Below, in pieces: positions 28,321 through 39,400 of a stretch of 64,000 nucleotides of DNA. A program made the position numbers and the translations under genes. Location of the stretch: NCBI GenBank assembly GCA_009746045.1, contig RPFO01000027.1, positions 4,425,608 through 4,489,607 on the forward strand, given 5' to 3'. Source of the DNA: Mesostigma viride (lineage: Eukaryota; Streptophyta; Mesostigmatophyceae; Mesostigmatales; Mesostigmataceae). The stretch's first letter is position 1. Every line of letters starts with the position of its first letter. The notes below the pieces were generated by a model, which was not told where the DNA came from, did not search any database, and saw nothing but the letters and a program-made list of their open reading frames with translations.

Positions 28321-31129
28321 AGTTATGGCAATGTACATGCATCCGGGCTCATCTGGCCGGAAAGCTTAATGAAGGCATTAGAAATGCAACTAGGTTCTGC
28401 CGGATGTGAAAGAATATCTTACGGATTGTTTTAGCGAGAAAAGGGATGAGGAGGGAGCTCCTCGGCAAGACAGTCGGGCTACCTGGTGCGCAATATTGGC
28501 GGAGCAGCTTATGTCCGACTGCTTCAATCCATCCCCTCTCTTTACGTATTTAGCCTTTGGCGTAAGTAACTGCAGATGGCTGGGCATACTGCATAAAGAG
28601 CTACGCCAAGGTTGCCAAGTTGATGTAGTGATATACCATATCCAGGCTGGATGAATTCCAGCCAGGTATGTATACGTTGCCGATCGGAACCACCCTGCCA
28701 GGTGCCGGCCATACCTTCCTGTCTACAGATGCTATCTGTGCATCCGGCCTGCAACTTATGAGCTGATTTTCAAATGGTAGTAAGTCATTTGCTGGTGAGA
28801 TGAACCAATACAGGCCTTAATTAAAGGCCTGGACGGTCCAGAGTTACAGCACGCTGGCCATGTGAACCGTTATAAATCATTAAATCAAGTGGTTTTTTCT
28901 TTATCCCATAGTCCTCTGACCCATTTTTGGCACTTTCATACCCCTGAAAATGAAAAAAATCATGATTCAGGCCACAACTCCAAATACCCCCGACCAAGAT
29001 GCTAGGAGTATCTACACTTCAAGGGCTTTCAGAATATGCAACAATACCATGGCTTTATTAAAGCATTTGGATGATAGCTCTACTCAAAGTTGGCCAAAAG
29101 ATGATCTTTTTGCCCAAGGAAAAGTCTACCCGGGCCCCCTAAGTTCCCAGGGAGGGTAGGGAATCTCAATACCAACATCGGACAACTTAGTTGGATAGTA
29201 GTCCAATGGTGGTTTCCTTGGGTCAGACCACCCGGATAACCCATTGCCCCTATATAACGTGCTCACACATGTGTGTGGGTTACGCGCGTGTAAACAGCTA
29301 TCTATGACATGCAACACAATAATGCATAATTTGTAACAAGCCATCAAAGGCTGCCAAAAGTGCTGGAATACAAATACGTTGCCTACCTGCACTGACGGAG
29401 TGATATACTCCAAAGAAATGCCATAAACTGGGCACTTTCAGGGCTGTATAATACCACTCTATACAACAGGCATGGAAGCTTCAATGATGAAATATGCATG
29501 GATAAAATCACCATTTATAGTGCATGGGATACGTATTCCGCTGCAAACAACACGCAAGTACGTTGTCGTACCTGGCTCGTTCATGCCCTACCCGGATTTC
29601 ACTGGCCGGGACCCTCATATCTCACAAATACTGATGCTCTACAGGCAAAGGCCGCCATAGCCGCATACAGTCTGCATGATCCGCCATGACTACCAGGTTG
29701 ATGTTCCATGCAAAGATGGCCACTAAACTAGTCCGCATTCTTAGCAAACGCTGCAGCTGACGTCCCTTACCCAAACTGGATGGCCGGGCTGGCGCAGATT
29801 GCCCGGCCATAGGGAGAACATCGACCTACTATGATAAGCTATGACTCATCTGGAACTGACAACCGGGAAAGTTCTATATTCCTACCTGTATTTTCCCAAC
29901 CCTATAAATCTGGCCGTGCCTGACCTACGAAAATCATGGATCGTCATTCTGAGTAACATTCTGAACCGTTTCAAGCCGCGAGACGCAAAAATTTCGTGAC
30001 AGCGGCATGTTGGCAGCCATATCTCATTACGCCCGCGCGCGAGCGAAAATTTCCCGCCATTGAAGTCACGTGATACATTCTCAATGCACGTTGTAATTAC
30101 CAGGCTATGGCGAATATTACCCCCAAACCTATGCATCACCTTCGTCCCTAAGTGTTCCCGGACCCACCGGACAACTGTCCTCTGTCACAAGTGGCGCGGC
30201 GCTCGCGGCACGGCGCAAAATTCGACCGTTAGTCAAACCCCCCAACAGGATGGGGGGTCAGCGGACTATGGGTTAAGTTTATTACATAAGTGATGTGAAG
30301 TGATTTACAATGTGAACAAGGATTGTTCGTTATGAACGTTATCATCCAATAAATGAAAGAGTTATGGGTTAGTAAGTTGTATTGAATGAAATAGTTTCAC
30401 AACCTAGTTTCCTTTTCAGTAAAAAAAGGGTCGATTCTGAAAGTATTGAGAAAGTTGTAGTAGTTTTTAATTATATAAATTATAGCCATGCAAAATCGGC
30501 TATCAGTCTGAGTGAGTGCGTGGCGTATAGTACGCGTACTGTACGTCGGACTCAAAGATACGCCAAAATCGGTACTTTTGCGGTCAGTACGCGCGTTTTT
30601 CCAACACGGGCATGTATGGGCGGGTGGTACGTGCCCAGTGGGGAGATTATTGGTTGGTTGGTTGCGCGGACCCGTGGGTGCGCAGGTGGGTGGGTATGTG
30701 AGATCCAGAAGGGGGGGGGAATGTGGGGGGGAAAGGGGCTCAAGGGGAGGATGGGTGAGAAGATGAGTGCCATGTGCACACAGGTGCCGCCCTTTAACAG
30801 ACAGAGTGTGGCCCGAGGGCTGGGGAAGTACAGGGGGCACCCGCAGTATCGCAACAAGAATCGCAAGTTTGCGACTTTCCAGGAGGATCAAGAAACAAAA
30901 GTTTGGCTACATACTTTTAGCAGGCAAAATTTGTTGTTGTATACAGGATGTAACTATCTAATGTTGTACTACTAATTCCTTGTTTAATTTTTTTTTTTTG
31001 GAAATTGACGATGCCATGGTGTACCTCTAGGTAACTACCTCTCCTTGACATAAATGGACGAAAAAAAAAATCGGAGTGTTGCGATTCTCTTGCGGTACTG
31101 TGGAGGGCCCCTGTAGATGGATATGTAGG
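28321..31129. other. Non-coding stretch, nothing recognised
   Basis: No domain, splice-bounded exon or RNA gene was identified. Includes an AT-rich part (30280-30500), a G-rich part (30640-30760) and short homopolymers. The open frame at 30382-30975 is low-quality and spans G-runs. Confidence 0.4.
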
Positions 31130-31139
31130 TACGTAGGTA

Positions 31140-31650
31140 TTGGGGCAGGGGCAGGGGCAGGGGCAGGGGCAGGGGCAGGGGCAGGGGCAGGGGCAGGGGC
31201 AGGGGCAGGGGCAGGGGCAGGGGCAGGGGCAGGGGCAGGGGCAGGGGCAGGGGCAGGGGCAGGGTCAGGGTCAGGGGCAGCTAGGGCAGGAGCAGCTGGG
31301 GCAGGGGCAGGGGCAGGGGCAGGGGCAGGGGCAGGGGCAGGGGCAGGGGCAGGGTCAGGGGCAGGGGCAGGGGCAGCTGGGCAGGGGCAGGGGCAGGCGG
31401 GCAGGGTCAGGGTCAGGGTCAGGGTCAGGGTCAGGGTCAGGGGCAGCTTGGCAGGGTCAGGGTCAGGGTCAGGGTCAGGGTCAGGGTCAGGGTCAGGGTC
31501 AGGGTCAGGGTCAGGGTCAGGGTCAGGGGCAGTGGCAGTGGCAGTGGCAGTGGCAGGGGCAGGGGCAGGGGCGGGGCAGGGGCAGTGGCAGTGGCAGGGG
31601 CAGGGGCAGGGGCAGGGGCAGGGGCAGTGGCAGGGACAGGGGCAGGGGTT
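31140..31650. repeat. CAGGGG/CAGGGT hexamer array
   Basis: Long runs of GGGGCA, then alternating GGGTCA blocks, then GTGGCA variants. Six bases per unit keep three frames open and produce Gly-Gln, Ala-Gly or Gly-Ser artefact proteins. The regular G-tracts could form G-quadruplexes on the plus strand. Confidence 0.95.
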
Positions 31651-32839
31651 TTGTTTTTGGTTTGGACCCCTTCCCCTACCCTAACTCCTCCTACCCGTAC
31701 TCCTACCCGTACCCCTACCCGTATCCCTCCGCGGAGGCGAGGGCGGAGGCGGGAGCGATACCAATAATGGGTGTGTGGTGGGGGTGGGGCTGAATGGGGG
31801 CAGGGGTGGGGATGGGGGCGGGAGCGGGTGGGAGAGTGAGGGGAGAGGGGGGAGAAAGGGGACTTGGAGGCCTTACTAGAGGCGTTTGTGTGGGAGTAAC
31901 TAGGGTGGTTCTTATTGGGGTGGTGATGGTGATCAGGCTTGGGTGTGGAAAAGAGGGGTGGTTCTTATTGGGGTGGTGATGGTGATCAGGCTTGGGTGTG
32001 GAAAAGAGGTGTGGAAAAGAGGGACAAGGGGAGAAACATGCCAGTCAAGACCTGTTTATTGGGAGAAAGTAAGGGAAATCAAGGAAGCGAGGGAGTTAGT
32101 ATCGTAAGGGAGAAAGGTTGAGGAAGTGAAGGAAGCAGAGGTAATAATGCCACCGACCGGTCAGCGTGAGCGCTGGACCTATAATGGAAGTCCATGTCAC
32201 CGCCGTCCTGTGCATCGAAAATGCGTTGGCAGCGAACCATGATTAACGGCCATTTGGTGTGCATCCATGATCATGTCGTGCATTTTGCAGCCTCTTCACG
32301 ACCAGAACAACGCGATGGCTGCTGCGCGTCGACACCTCCTGGACGGTATGCCCTGATCTTTTGGGATATATTGCTTTTCTCGGTGACGCATACTTCGTGT
32401 TGTGTTCGAGGAACATGTGTAGTCCTGATGTGGATGCCATGTGTTGATTGTGCTTATTGGAGCTTACTTGTTGCAACCCGCTATGCATACGTTAGTGATT
32501 AGCGATTTTCCTGGTCATGGCCTTTCATCTTGGTGAAAATGCACATTACCTGGCATGGCACAGGGACAGCCTTGTTTATCAATATTACATAGTTCATCAA
32601 TAAGCAGACCTAATGTGTAGGACCATAATTCTACATTCTTCATTCTCGGGCTCTAGAATTGAATACACAATAGGAGCCCTAAAGTGTCCTCATGCCCGCT
32701 CAAGAGCAGCATTTTACTTATGAGGGATGCTCTTAGTAAGGGTTTTCGTGCTCAGCAAACAATTTGACGTTTCAACACGACTTCACATCAAGAACATTGC
32801 TGTAGCCACCATGATGCCAAGCCATTTCTCTGTTAAGGT
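31651..32839. other. G-rich and C-rich flank, then unique non-coding DNA
   Basis: 31670-31730 is rich in CTACCCGTA; 31760-31870 is G-rich. A 54-bp tandem duplication (GTGGTTCTTATTGGGGTGG...) occupies 31905-32012. From 32100 to 32840 I see no gene. Confidence 0.5.
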
Positions 32840-34125
32840 GGGCCATCCTTTCTGTGTTCCTCGTTGGTTGCGCGTCCCCATCCTAAGTTGCCGTGTTTAT
32901 CATTTGTTCCGCATCCTCGCCCTTGCTGCATTCCTCCTTGGTTGCGCGTCCTCGCCCTTGCCGTGCTCCTCCTTGGTTGCGCGTCCTCACCCTTGCTGTG
33001 TTCCTCCTTGGTTGGGCGTGACTCCTCACCCTTGCTGTGTTCCTTCTTGGTTGTGCATCCTCGTCTTTGCTGTGTCCCTCCTTCGTTGGTTCCTCAACCT
33101 TGCTGTGTTCCTTCTTGGTTGCGCGTCCTCGCCCTTGCAGTGTTCCTCCTTGGTTGCACGTTCTCATCCTTGTTGTGTTTCTCTTGGTTGAATGTCATAA
33201 TCCTTGCTGTGCGCCTCCTTGGGGGCGCGTCCTCGTCCTTGTTATGTTCCTCCTTGGTTGTGCGTTCTCACCCTTGCTGCATTCCTTCTTGGTTTCGCGT
33301 CTTCATCCTTGCTGTGTTCCTCCTTGGTTGCACGTCCTCACCCTTGCTGACAGTGTCCCTCCTTGGTTGCACGTCCTCACCCTTGCCTTGATCCTTCTTG
33401 GTTGCACATCCTCACCATTGTCGTGTTCCTCCTTGGTTGCGCGTCCGCATACTTGCTGTTTTCCTCATTGGTTGCGCGTCCTCGCCCTTCTCGTGCTCCT
33501 CCTAGCTTGGTTGCGCGTCCTCGTCCTTGCTGTGTTCATCCTTCGTTGCGCGTCCTCACGTTTGGAGTGTTCGTTCTGGGTTGCGGGTCCTCAACCTTGC
33601 TGTGTTCCTCCTTGGTTGCGCATCCTCACCCGTGCAGTGTCCCTCCTTTGTTGGTTCCTCAACCTTGCCGTGTTCCTCCTTGGTTGCGCGTCCTCACCCG
33701 TGCAGTGTCCCTCCCTTGTTGGTTCCTCAACCTTGCCGTGTTCCTCCTTGGTTGCGCATCCTCACCCGTGCAGTGTCCCTCCCTTGTTGGTTCCTCAACC
33801 TTGCCGTGTTCCTCCTTGGTTGCGCATCCTCACCCGTGCAGTGTCCCTCCCTTGTTGGTTCCTCAACCTTGCCGTGTTTCTCCTTGGTTGCGCATCCTCA
33901 CCCGTGCAGTGTCCCTCCCTTGTTGGTTCCTCAACCTTGCCGTGTTCCTCCTTGGTTGCGCATCCTCACTCGTGCAGTGTCCCTCCTTTGTTGGTTCCTC
34001 AACCTTGCTACAGGTGTTCCTCCTTGGTTGCGCATCCTCACCCTAGAATGCTGTGTTCCTCCTTGGTTGCGCATCCTCACCTTGGCTGTGTTCCTCCTTG
34101 GTTGCGCATCCTCATCTTTGCCATG
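32840..34125. repeat. 34-35 bp minisatellite with a 68-bp higher-order unit
   Basis: Basic unit around TTCCTCCTTGGTTGCGCGTC-CTCACCCTTGCTG. From about 33580 to 34010 it is organised as a regular 68-bp dimer in which CCTTGTTGGTTCCTCAACC alternates with CCTTGGTTGCGCATCCTCACC. The dimer has no stop in any plus frame, so long artificial ORFs (up to 368 codons) cycle through all three frames with a 68-residue period. Confidence 0.95.
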
Positions 34126-34879
34126 GTAGACAAGTCTGTGTGACTTGGTTGTTCCACCATGTAGAGCTAGCACACATATTGGAATATGATGTTTTGTGGT
34201 GATGCATGCTAAACCAGGCAAGGCTAGAAATGGATTCAACCGATCTTTTGCCGACAACACTGCCTCCTTGTGACTTCAGTGTCCTGTTCAGGATGTTCCT
34301 GCAGGGAGCATTCATACTGACCGCTTTTTGAGCCTTAGGTTGCCTTCCAGTGAGGCATTGTCAGAAAAAAGTGCTTAGACAATTCCCTGAAGGTCTGACC
34401 CTCTTCCATTTGAACGTGGATTAACCTGAATGAGGTGTTTATCTCTTGAAGCACATCCTCAATTTTATCCTGATTGGCACACGCTTCACCATGCAATCTT
34501 GCTCTTTGAACCTACCGGCTGTAACTTCTCGTGCGCTTGGTCCGCAGCGCCTCTTTCGCCGCCAAGACCGCCTCTTCCTCCTCCGCTTGCACACGGTGTG
34601 TTCTAGCACTAGTCGCCATGTTTGCGCATGTGCATGAGGGCATGCATCCTGATCTGTGTTCTGGCATCGCTTCCCACATTTGTGCATGCCATGACAGGAG
34701 AACCCTGAGTCGCCAGGGGCTTCGTATTTGCATGGCTAATCGACAATTATAAGCCAACATCTGAGGCACTTGTATTGTATAGTGTAATTGTCACAATGTT
34801 CCTACTAAGTAGTCGAATTGGTTGAGGGATTTTGTAAGACATGTTCGTAACAGGTGCAACAGGGGTTATATGTAAGATT
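34126..34879. other. Mostly non-coding; one very small ORF
   Basis: A 35-codon minus-strand frame (34618-34511) reads MATSARTHRVQAEEEEAVLA and is basic at its end. It is too short and unsupported to call. Nothing else seen. Confidence 0.3.
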
Positions 34880-34965
34880 TTGGTTTGGAGAGAGGTGGTG
34901 ACGTAAAGAATGCCAAAAAAATGCAGGGTCGAGACACAGAAGTCACATGGCTACATGTAATCGAG

Positions 34966-35252
34966 ATGAACGATACGCCCACCATGCAGAACACCATCAA
35001 GAACACGATCGCGCCCTACACGGAACTACCGGGCAACGAGGGGCAGCGGCTCCTGTTCCTGGACAATCTCTCATCCCATGTGGACAAGGAGGTCATCGAT
35101 GCACGGTGGGATCTGAATGTGCGCGTGGTGCTGGGCCCACTTGGGGAAACCGATGCCTGGCAGCCAGGCGACTGCCACGTACAGCACGAGGTCAAGACGG
35201 CTGCTTATGCCAAGCACCAGGAGTGGTTGATGCAGGGGTCCAACACGGAGCG
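34966..35252 (+). pseudogene. DDE-superfamily transposase fragment, catalytic region
   Basis: Reads QRLLFLDNLSSHVDKEV (about 35043-35093), a typical DDE_1/pogo-type LLLDNxxxH block, then VRVVLGPLGETDAWQPGDCH, matching the usual ..P..T...QPxD block before the third catalytic acidic residue, and an Ala/Lys helix (KTAAYAKHQEWL). The N-terminal DNA-binding part and first catalytic Asp are absent. A GT at 35253 (GAGCG|GTGTGT) paired with an AG at 35463 would splice in phase to WVDKDGAETMSAP, giving a 211-bp intron. Without splicing the frame stops at 35260-35262. Confidence 0.65.
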
Positions 35253-35463
35253 GTGTGTTTAATCTAGTTGTTGTACTCTAGGTGTTGTCCGCAGGGAATG
35301 CGTTTTTGTTTACATACACTATCCTTGTCCCTCGTATTTATCGTAGCAGTATACGTGTGTATGATTATGGAGCCGTATATTGTAAGTCCGCGCAGGTTGT
35401 GTGCGTTAACGGTGTGTTCGCTCCATGCGCGTTCTTGTGCCCCATACGACCATCACCGCGCAG

Positions 35464-35675
35464 CTGGGTCGACAAGGACGGCGCGGAGACCATGTCGGCA
35501 CCCGATCAGCGGGTCCTGACGACGCAGTGGTACAGCGAGGCGTGGAAGGAGTACCAGGTGAAGCACCAGAAGGTGCTGTGGGCTGCCTTTTAGAAGGGGG
35601 GCTGCCTAGTGACGGCGAACGGCGACAACGACGATCTCATCAAGCCCCAAGGGATTCCCGGATTCACCTTTGAGC
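35464..35675 (+). pseudogene. DDE transposase fragment, C-terminal region
   Basis: The open frame reads VLTTQWYSEAWKEYQVKHQK then VLWAAF-stop-KGGCLVTANGDNDDL and IKPQGIPGFTF. This resembles the helical tail after the DDE core in pogo-like transposases. The TAG at 35591-35593 lies where GAG (Glu) would continue the protein, so one substitution inactivates it. The inverted copy (35675-35910, minus strand) carries the same stop. Confidence 0.55.
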
Positions 35676-35935
35676 CGGGCATCCCTTGGGGCTTGATGAG
35701 ATCGTCGTTGTCGCCGTTCGCCGTCACTAGGCAGCCCCCCTTCTAAAAGGCAGCCCACCGCACCTTCTGGTGCTTCACTTGGTACTCCTTCCAGGCCTCG
35801 CCGTACCACTGCGTCGTCAGGACCCGGTGATCGGGTGCCGACATGGTCTCCGCGCCGTCCTTGCCGACCCAGCTGCGCGGTGATGGTCGTATGGGGCACA
35901 AGAACGCGCATGGAGCGAACACACCGTCAACGCAC
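35675..35935 (-). pseudogene. Inverted copy of the transposase C-terminal region
   Basis: Near-identical reverse complement of 35398-35660 with a few substitutions (AWKEYQVKHQKVRWAAF, then the same TAG stop). It is the inner right arm of the palindrome. Confidence 0.7.
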
Positions 35936-36139
35936 AAGACGGCTGCTTATGCCAAGCACCAGGAGTGGTTGATGCAGGGGTCCAACACGGAGCGGTGTGT
36001 TTAATCTAGTTGTTGTACTCTAGGTGTTGTCCGCAGGGAATGCGTTTGTGTTTACATACACTATCCTTGTCCCTCGTATTTATCGTAGCGGTATACGTGT
36101 GTATGATTATGGAGCCGTATATTGTAAGTCCGTGCTGTA

Positions 36140-36400
36140 CGTGGCAGTCGCCTGGCTGCCAGGCATCGGTTTCCCCAAGTGGGCCCAGCACCACGCGCAC
36201 ATTCAGATCCCACCGTGCATCGATGACCTCCTTGTCCACATGGGATGAGAGATTGTCCAGGAACAGGAGCCGCTGCCCCTCGTTGCCCGGTAGTTCCGTG
36301 TAGGGCGCGATCGTGTTCTCGATGGTGTCGAGCACGGTGGGCGTATCGTTCATCTCGATTACATGTAGCCATGTTACTTAATTGTCTCGACCCTGCATTT
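36140..36400 (-). pseudogene. Inverted copy of the transposase catalytic region
   Basis: Carries the same QRLLFLDNLSSHVDKEV and DAWQPGDCHVQH blocks on the minus strand. It is cut after DCHVQH because the adjoining core segment is in the opposite orientation, so the reading frame runs into unrelated sequence. Confidence 0.7.
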
Positions 36401-36437
36401 TTTTGGCATTCTTTACGTCACCGCTTCTCTCCAAACC

Positions 36438-39400
36438 TACAAATCATGTCCCACCTACCTGAGTTTAGGAAAATGGGTTGTCCCACCTACGTGAGTTGGG
36501 GTGTCCCACCTACGTGAAATTCGGGTGTCCCACCTACGTGAGCTTGGGAAAATGCAGTGTCCCACCTTCATGGGTTTGGGAAAATGGGGTGTCCCACCTA
36601 AGTGAGTTTGGGAAAATCGGGTGTCCCACCTACGTGACCTTGGGAAAATGGAGTGTCCCACCTTCGTGAGTTTGGGAAAATGGGGTGTCCCACCTTCGTG
36701 AGTGTGGGAAAATGGGGTGTCCCACCTTCGTGAGTTTAGGGAAATGGGGTGTCCCACCTTTGTGAGTTTGGGAAAATGGGGTGTCCCACCTTCGTGAGTT
36801 TAGGAAAATGGAGTGTCCCGCCTTCGTGAGTTTGGGGAAATGGGGTGTCCCACCTTCGTGAGTTTGGGAAAATGGGGTGTCCCACCTTCGTGAGTTTGGG
36901 AAAATGGGGTGTCCCACCTTCGTGAGTTTGGGGAAATGGGGTGTCCCACGTTCGTCAGTTTGGGAAAATGGGGTGTCCCACCTTCATGAGTTTTGGGAAA
37001 ATGGGGTGTCCCACCTTCGTGAGTTTGGGAAAATGGAGTGTCCCACCTTCGTGAGTTTGGGAAAATGGGGTGTCCCACCTACGTGAGTTTGGGAAAATGG
37101 GGTGTCCCACCTTCGTGAGTTTGGGAAAATGGTGTGTCCCACCTTGATGAGTTTGGGAAAATGGAGTGTCCCACATTTTTGAGTTTGGGAAAATGGGGTG
37201 TCCCACCTTCGTGAGTTTGGGAAAATGGGGTGTCCCACATACGCGAGCTTTGGAAAATGGAGTGTCCTAGCTACGTGAGTTTGGGAAAATGGGGTGTCCC
37301 ACCTTCAAGAGTTTGGGAAAATGGGGTGTCCCACATACGCGAGCTTTGGAAAATGGAGTGTCCTAGCTACGTGAGTTTGGGAAAATGGGGTGTCCCACCT
37401 TCATGAGTTTGGGAAACCGGAAAATGGGGTGTCCCACCTTCGTGAGTGTGGGAAACCGGAAAATGGGGTGTCCCACCTTCCTGAGTTTGGGAAACCGGAA
37501 AATGGGGTGTCCCACCTTCGTGAGTTTGGGAAACCGGAAAATGGGGTGTCCCACCTTCGTGAGTTTGGGAAAATGGGGTGTCCCACCTTCGTGAGTTTGG
37601 GAAACCGGAAAATGGGGTGTCCCACCTTCGTGAGTTTGGGAAAATGGGATGTCCCACCTTCGTGAGTTTGGGAAAATGGAGTGTCCCACCTTCGTGAGTT
37701 TGGGAAAATGGGGTGTCCCACCTTCGTGAGTTTGGGAAAATGGGGTGTCCCACCTTCGTGAGTTTGGGAAAATGGGGTGTCCCACCTTCGCGAGTTTGGG
37801 AAAATGGGGTGTCCCACCTTCGTGAGTTTGGGAAAATGCAGTGTCCCACCTTCGTGAGTTTAGGAAAATGGGATGTCCCACCTACGTGAGTTTAGGAAAA
37901 TGGAGTGTCCCGCCTTCGTGAGTTTGGGGAAATGGGGTGTCCCACCTACGTGAGTTTGGGAAAATGGGGTGTCCCACCTTCGTGAGTTTGGGAAAATGGA
38001 GTGTCCCACCTTCGTGAGTTTGGGAAAATGGGGTGTCCCACCTTCGTGAGTTTGGGGAAATGGGGTGTCCCACGTTCGTCAGTTTGGGAAAATGGGGTGT
38101 CCCACCTTCATGAGTTTTGGGAAAATGGGGTGTCCCACCTTCGTGAGTTTGGGAAAATGGAGTGTCCCACCTTCGTGAGTTTGGGAAAATGGGGTGTCCC
38201 ACCTACGTGAGTTTGGGAAAATGGAGTGTCCCGCCTTCGTGAGTTTGGGGAAATGGGGTGTCCCACCTTCGTGAGTTTGGGGAAATGGGGTGTCCCACCT
38301 ACGTGAGTTTGGGAAAATGGGGTGTCCCACCTTCGTGAGTTTGGGGAAATGGGGTGTCCCACGTTCGTCAGTTTGGGAAAATGGGGTGTCCCACCTTCAT
38401 GAGTTTTGGGAAAATGGGGTGTCCCACCTTCGTGAGTTTGGGAAAATGGAGTGTCCCACCTTCGTGAGTTTGGGAAAATGGGTGTCCCACCTACGTGAGT
38501 TTGGGAAAATGGGGTGTCCCACCTTCGTGAGTTTGGGAAAATGGGGTGTCCCACCTTCGTGAGTTTGGGAAAATGGAGTGTCCCACATTTTTGAGTTTGG
38601 GAAAATGGGGTGTCCCACCTTCGTGAGTTTGGGAAAATGGGGTGTCCCACATACGCGAGCTTTGGAAAATGGAGTGTCCTAGCTACGTGAGTTTGGGAAA
38701 ATGGGGTGTCCCACCTTCGTGAGTTTGGGAAAATGGGGTGTCCCACATACGCGAGCTTTGGAAAATGGAGTGTCCTAGCTACGTGAGTTTGGGAAAATGG
38801 GGTGTCCCACCTTCATGAGTTTGGGAAACCGGAAAATGGGGTGTCCCACCTTCGTGAGTGTGGGAAACCGGAAAATAGGGTGTCCCACCTTCCTGAGTTT
38901 GGGAAACCGGAAAATGGGGTGTCCCACCTTCGTGAGTTTGGGAAACCGGAAAATGGGGTGTCCCACCTTCGTGAGTTTGGGAAAATGGGGTGTCCCACCT
39001 TCGTGAGTTTGGGAAACCGGAAAATGGGGTGTCCCACCTTCGTGAGTTTGGGAAAATGGAGTGTCCCACCTTCGCGAGTTTGGGAAAATGGGGTGTCCCA
39101 CCTTCGTGAGTTTGGGAAAATGCAGTGTCCCACCTTCGTGAGTTTAGGAAAATGGGATGTCCCACCTACGTGAGTTTAGGAAAATGGAGTGTCCCGCCTT
39201 CGTGAGTTTGGGGAAATGGGGTGTCCCACCTACGCGAGTTTGGGAAAATGGGGTGTCCCACCTTCGTGAGTTTGGGGAAATGGGGTGTCCCACGTTCGTC
39301 AATTTGGGAAAATGGGGTGTCCCACCTTCATGAGTTTTGGGAAAATGGGGTGTCCCACCTTCGTGAGTTTGGGAAAATGGAGTGTCCCACCTTCGTGAGT

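Larger units (their letters stand above)
34880..36437. mobile_element. Palindromic DDE transposon remnant with a flipped core
   Basis: Outer arms 34880-35189 and 36137-36437 are inverted copies (TTTGGAGAG...GTGACGTAAAGAATGCC at the left, its complement at the right). Inner arms about 35398-35655 and 35681-35935 are inverted copies around a 25-bp loop (centre about 35668). Between them the 200-bp segment 35196-35395 recurs at 35936-36135, the mirror position, but in direct orientation. The right arm adjoins the satellite array with no gap. Confidence 0.85.

Noticed and set aside
31076-31793. Gly-Gln and Ala-Gly repeat ORFs
   Set aside because: Artefacts of the hexamer array; all frames are open.
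32860-34130. Telomere-like repeats
   Set aside because: No (TTAGGG)n, (TTTAGGG)n or similar array; only ordinary minisatellite units.
33037-34143. A 368-codon Cys/Pro/Leu-rich ORF
   Set aside because: It is a product of the 68-bp minisatellite and shows the same peptide in three rotating frames.
34511-34618. 35-codon minus-strand ORF (MATSARTHRVQAEEEE...)
   Set aside because: Looks protein-like but is too short, isolated and without supporting signals.
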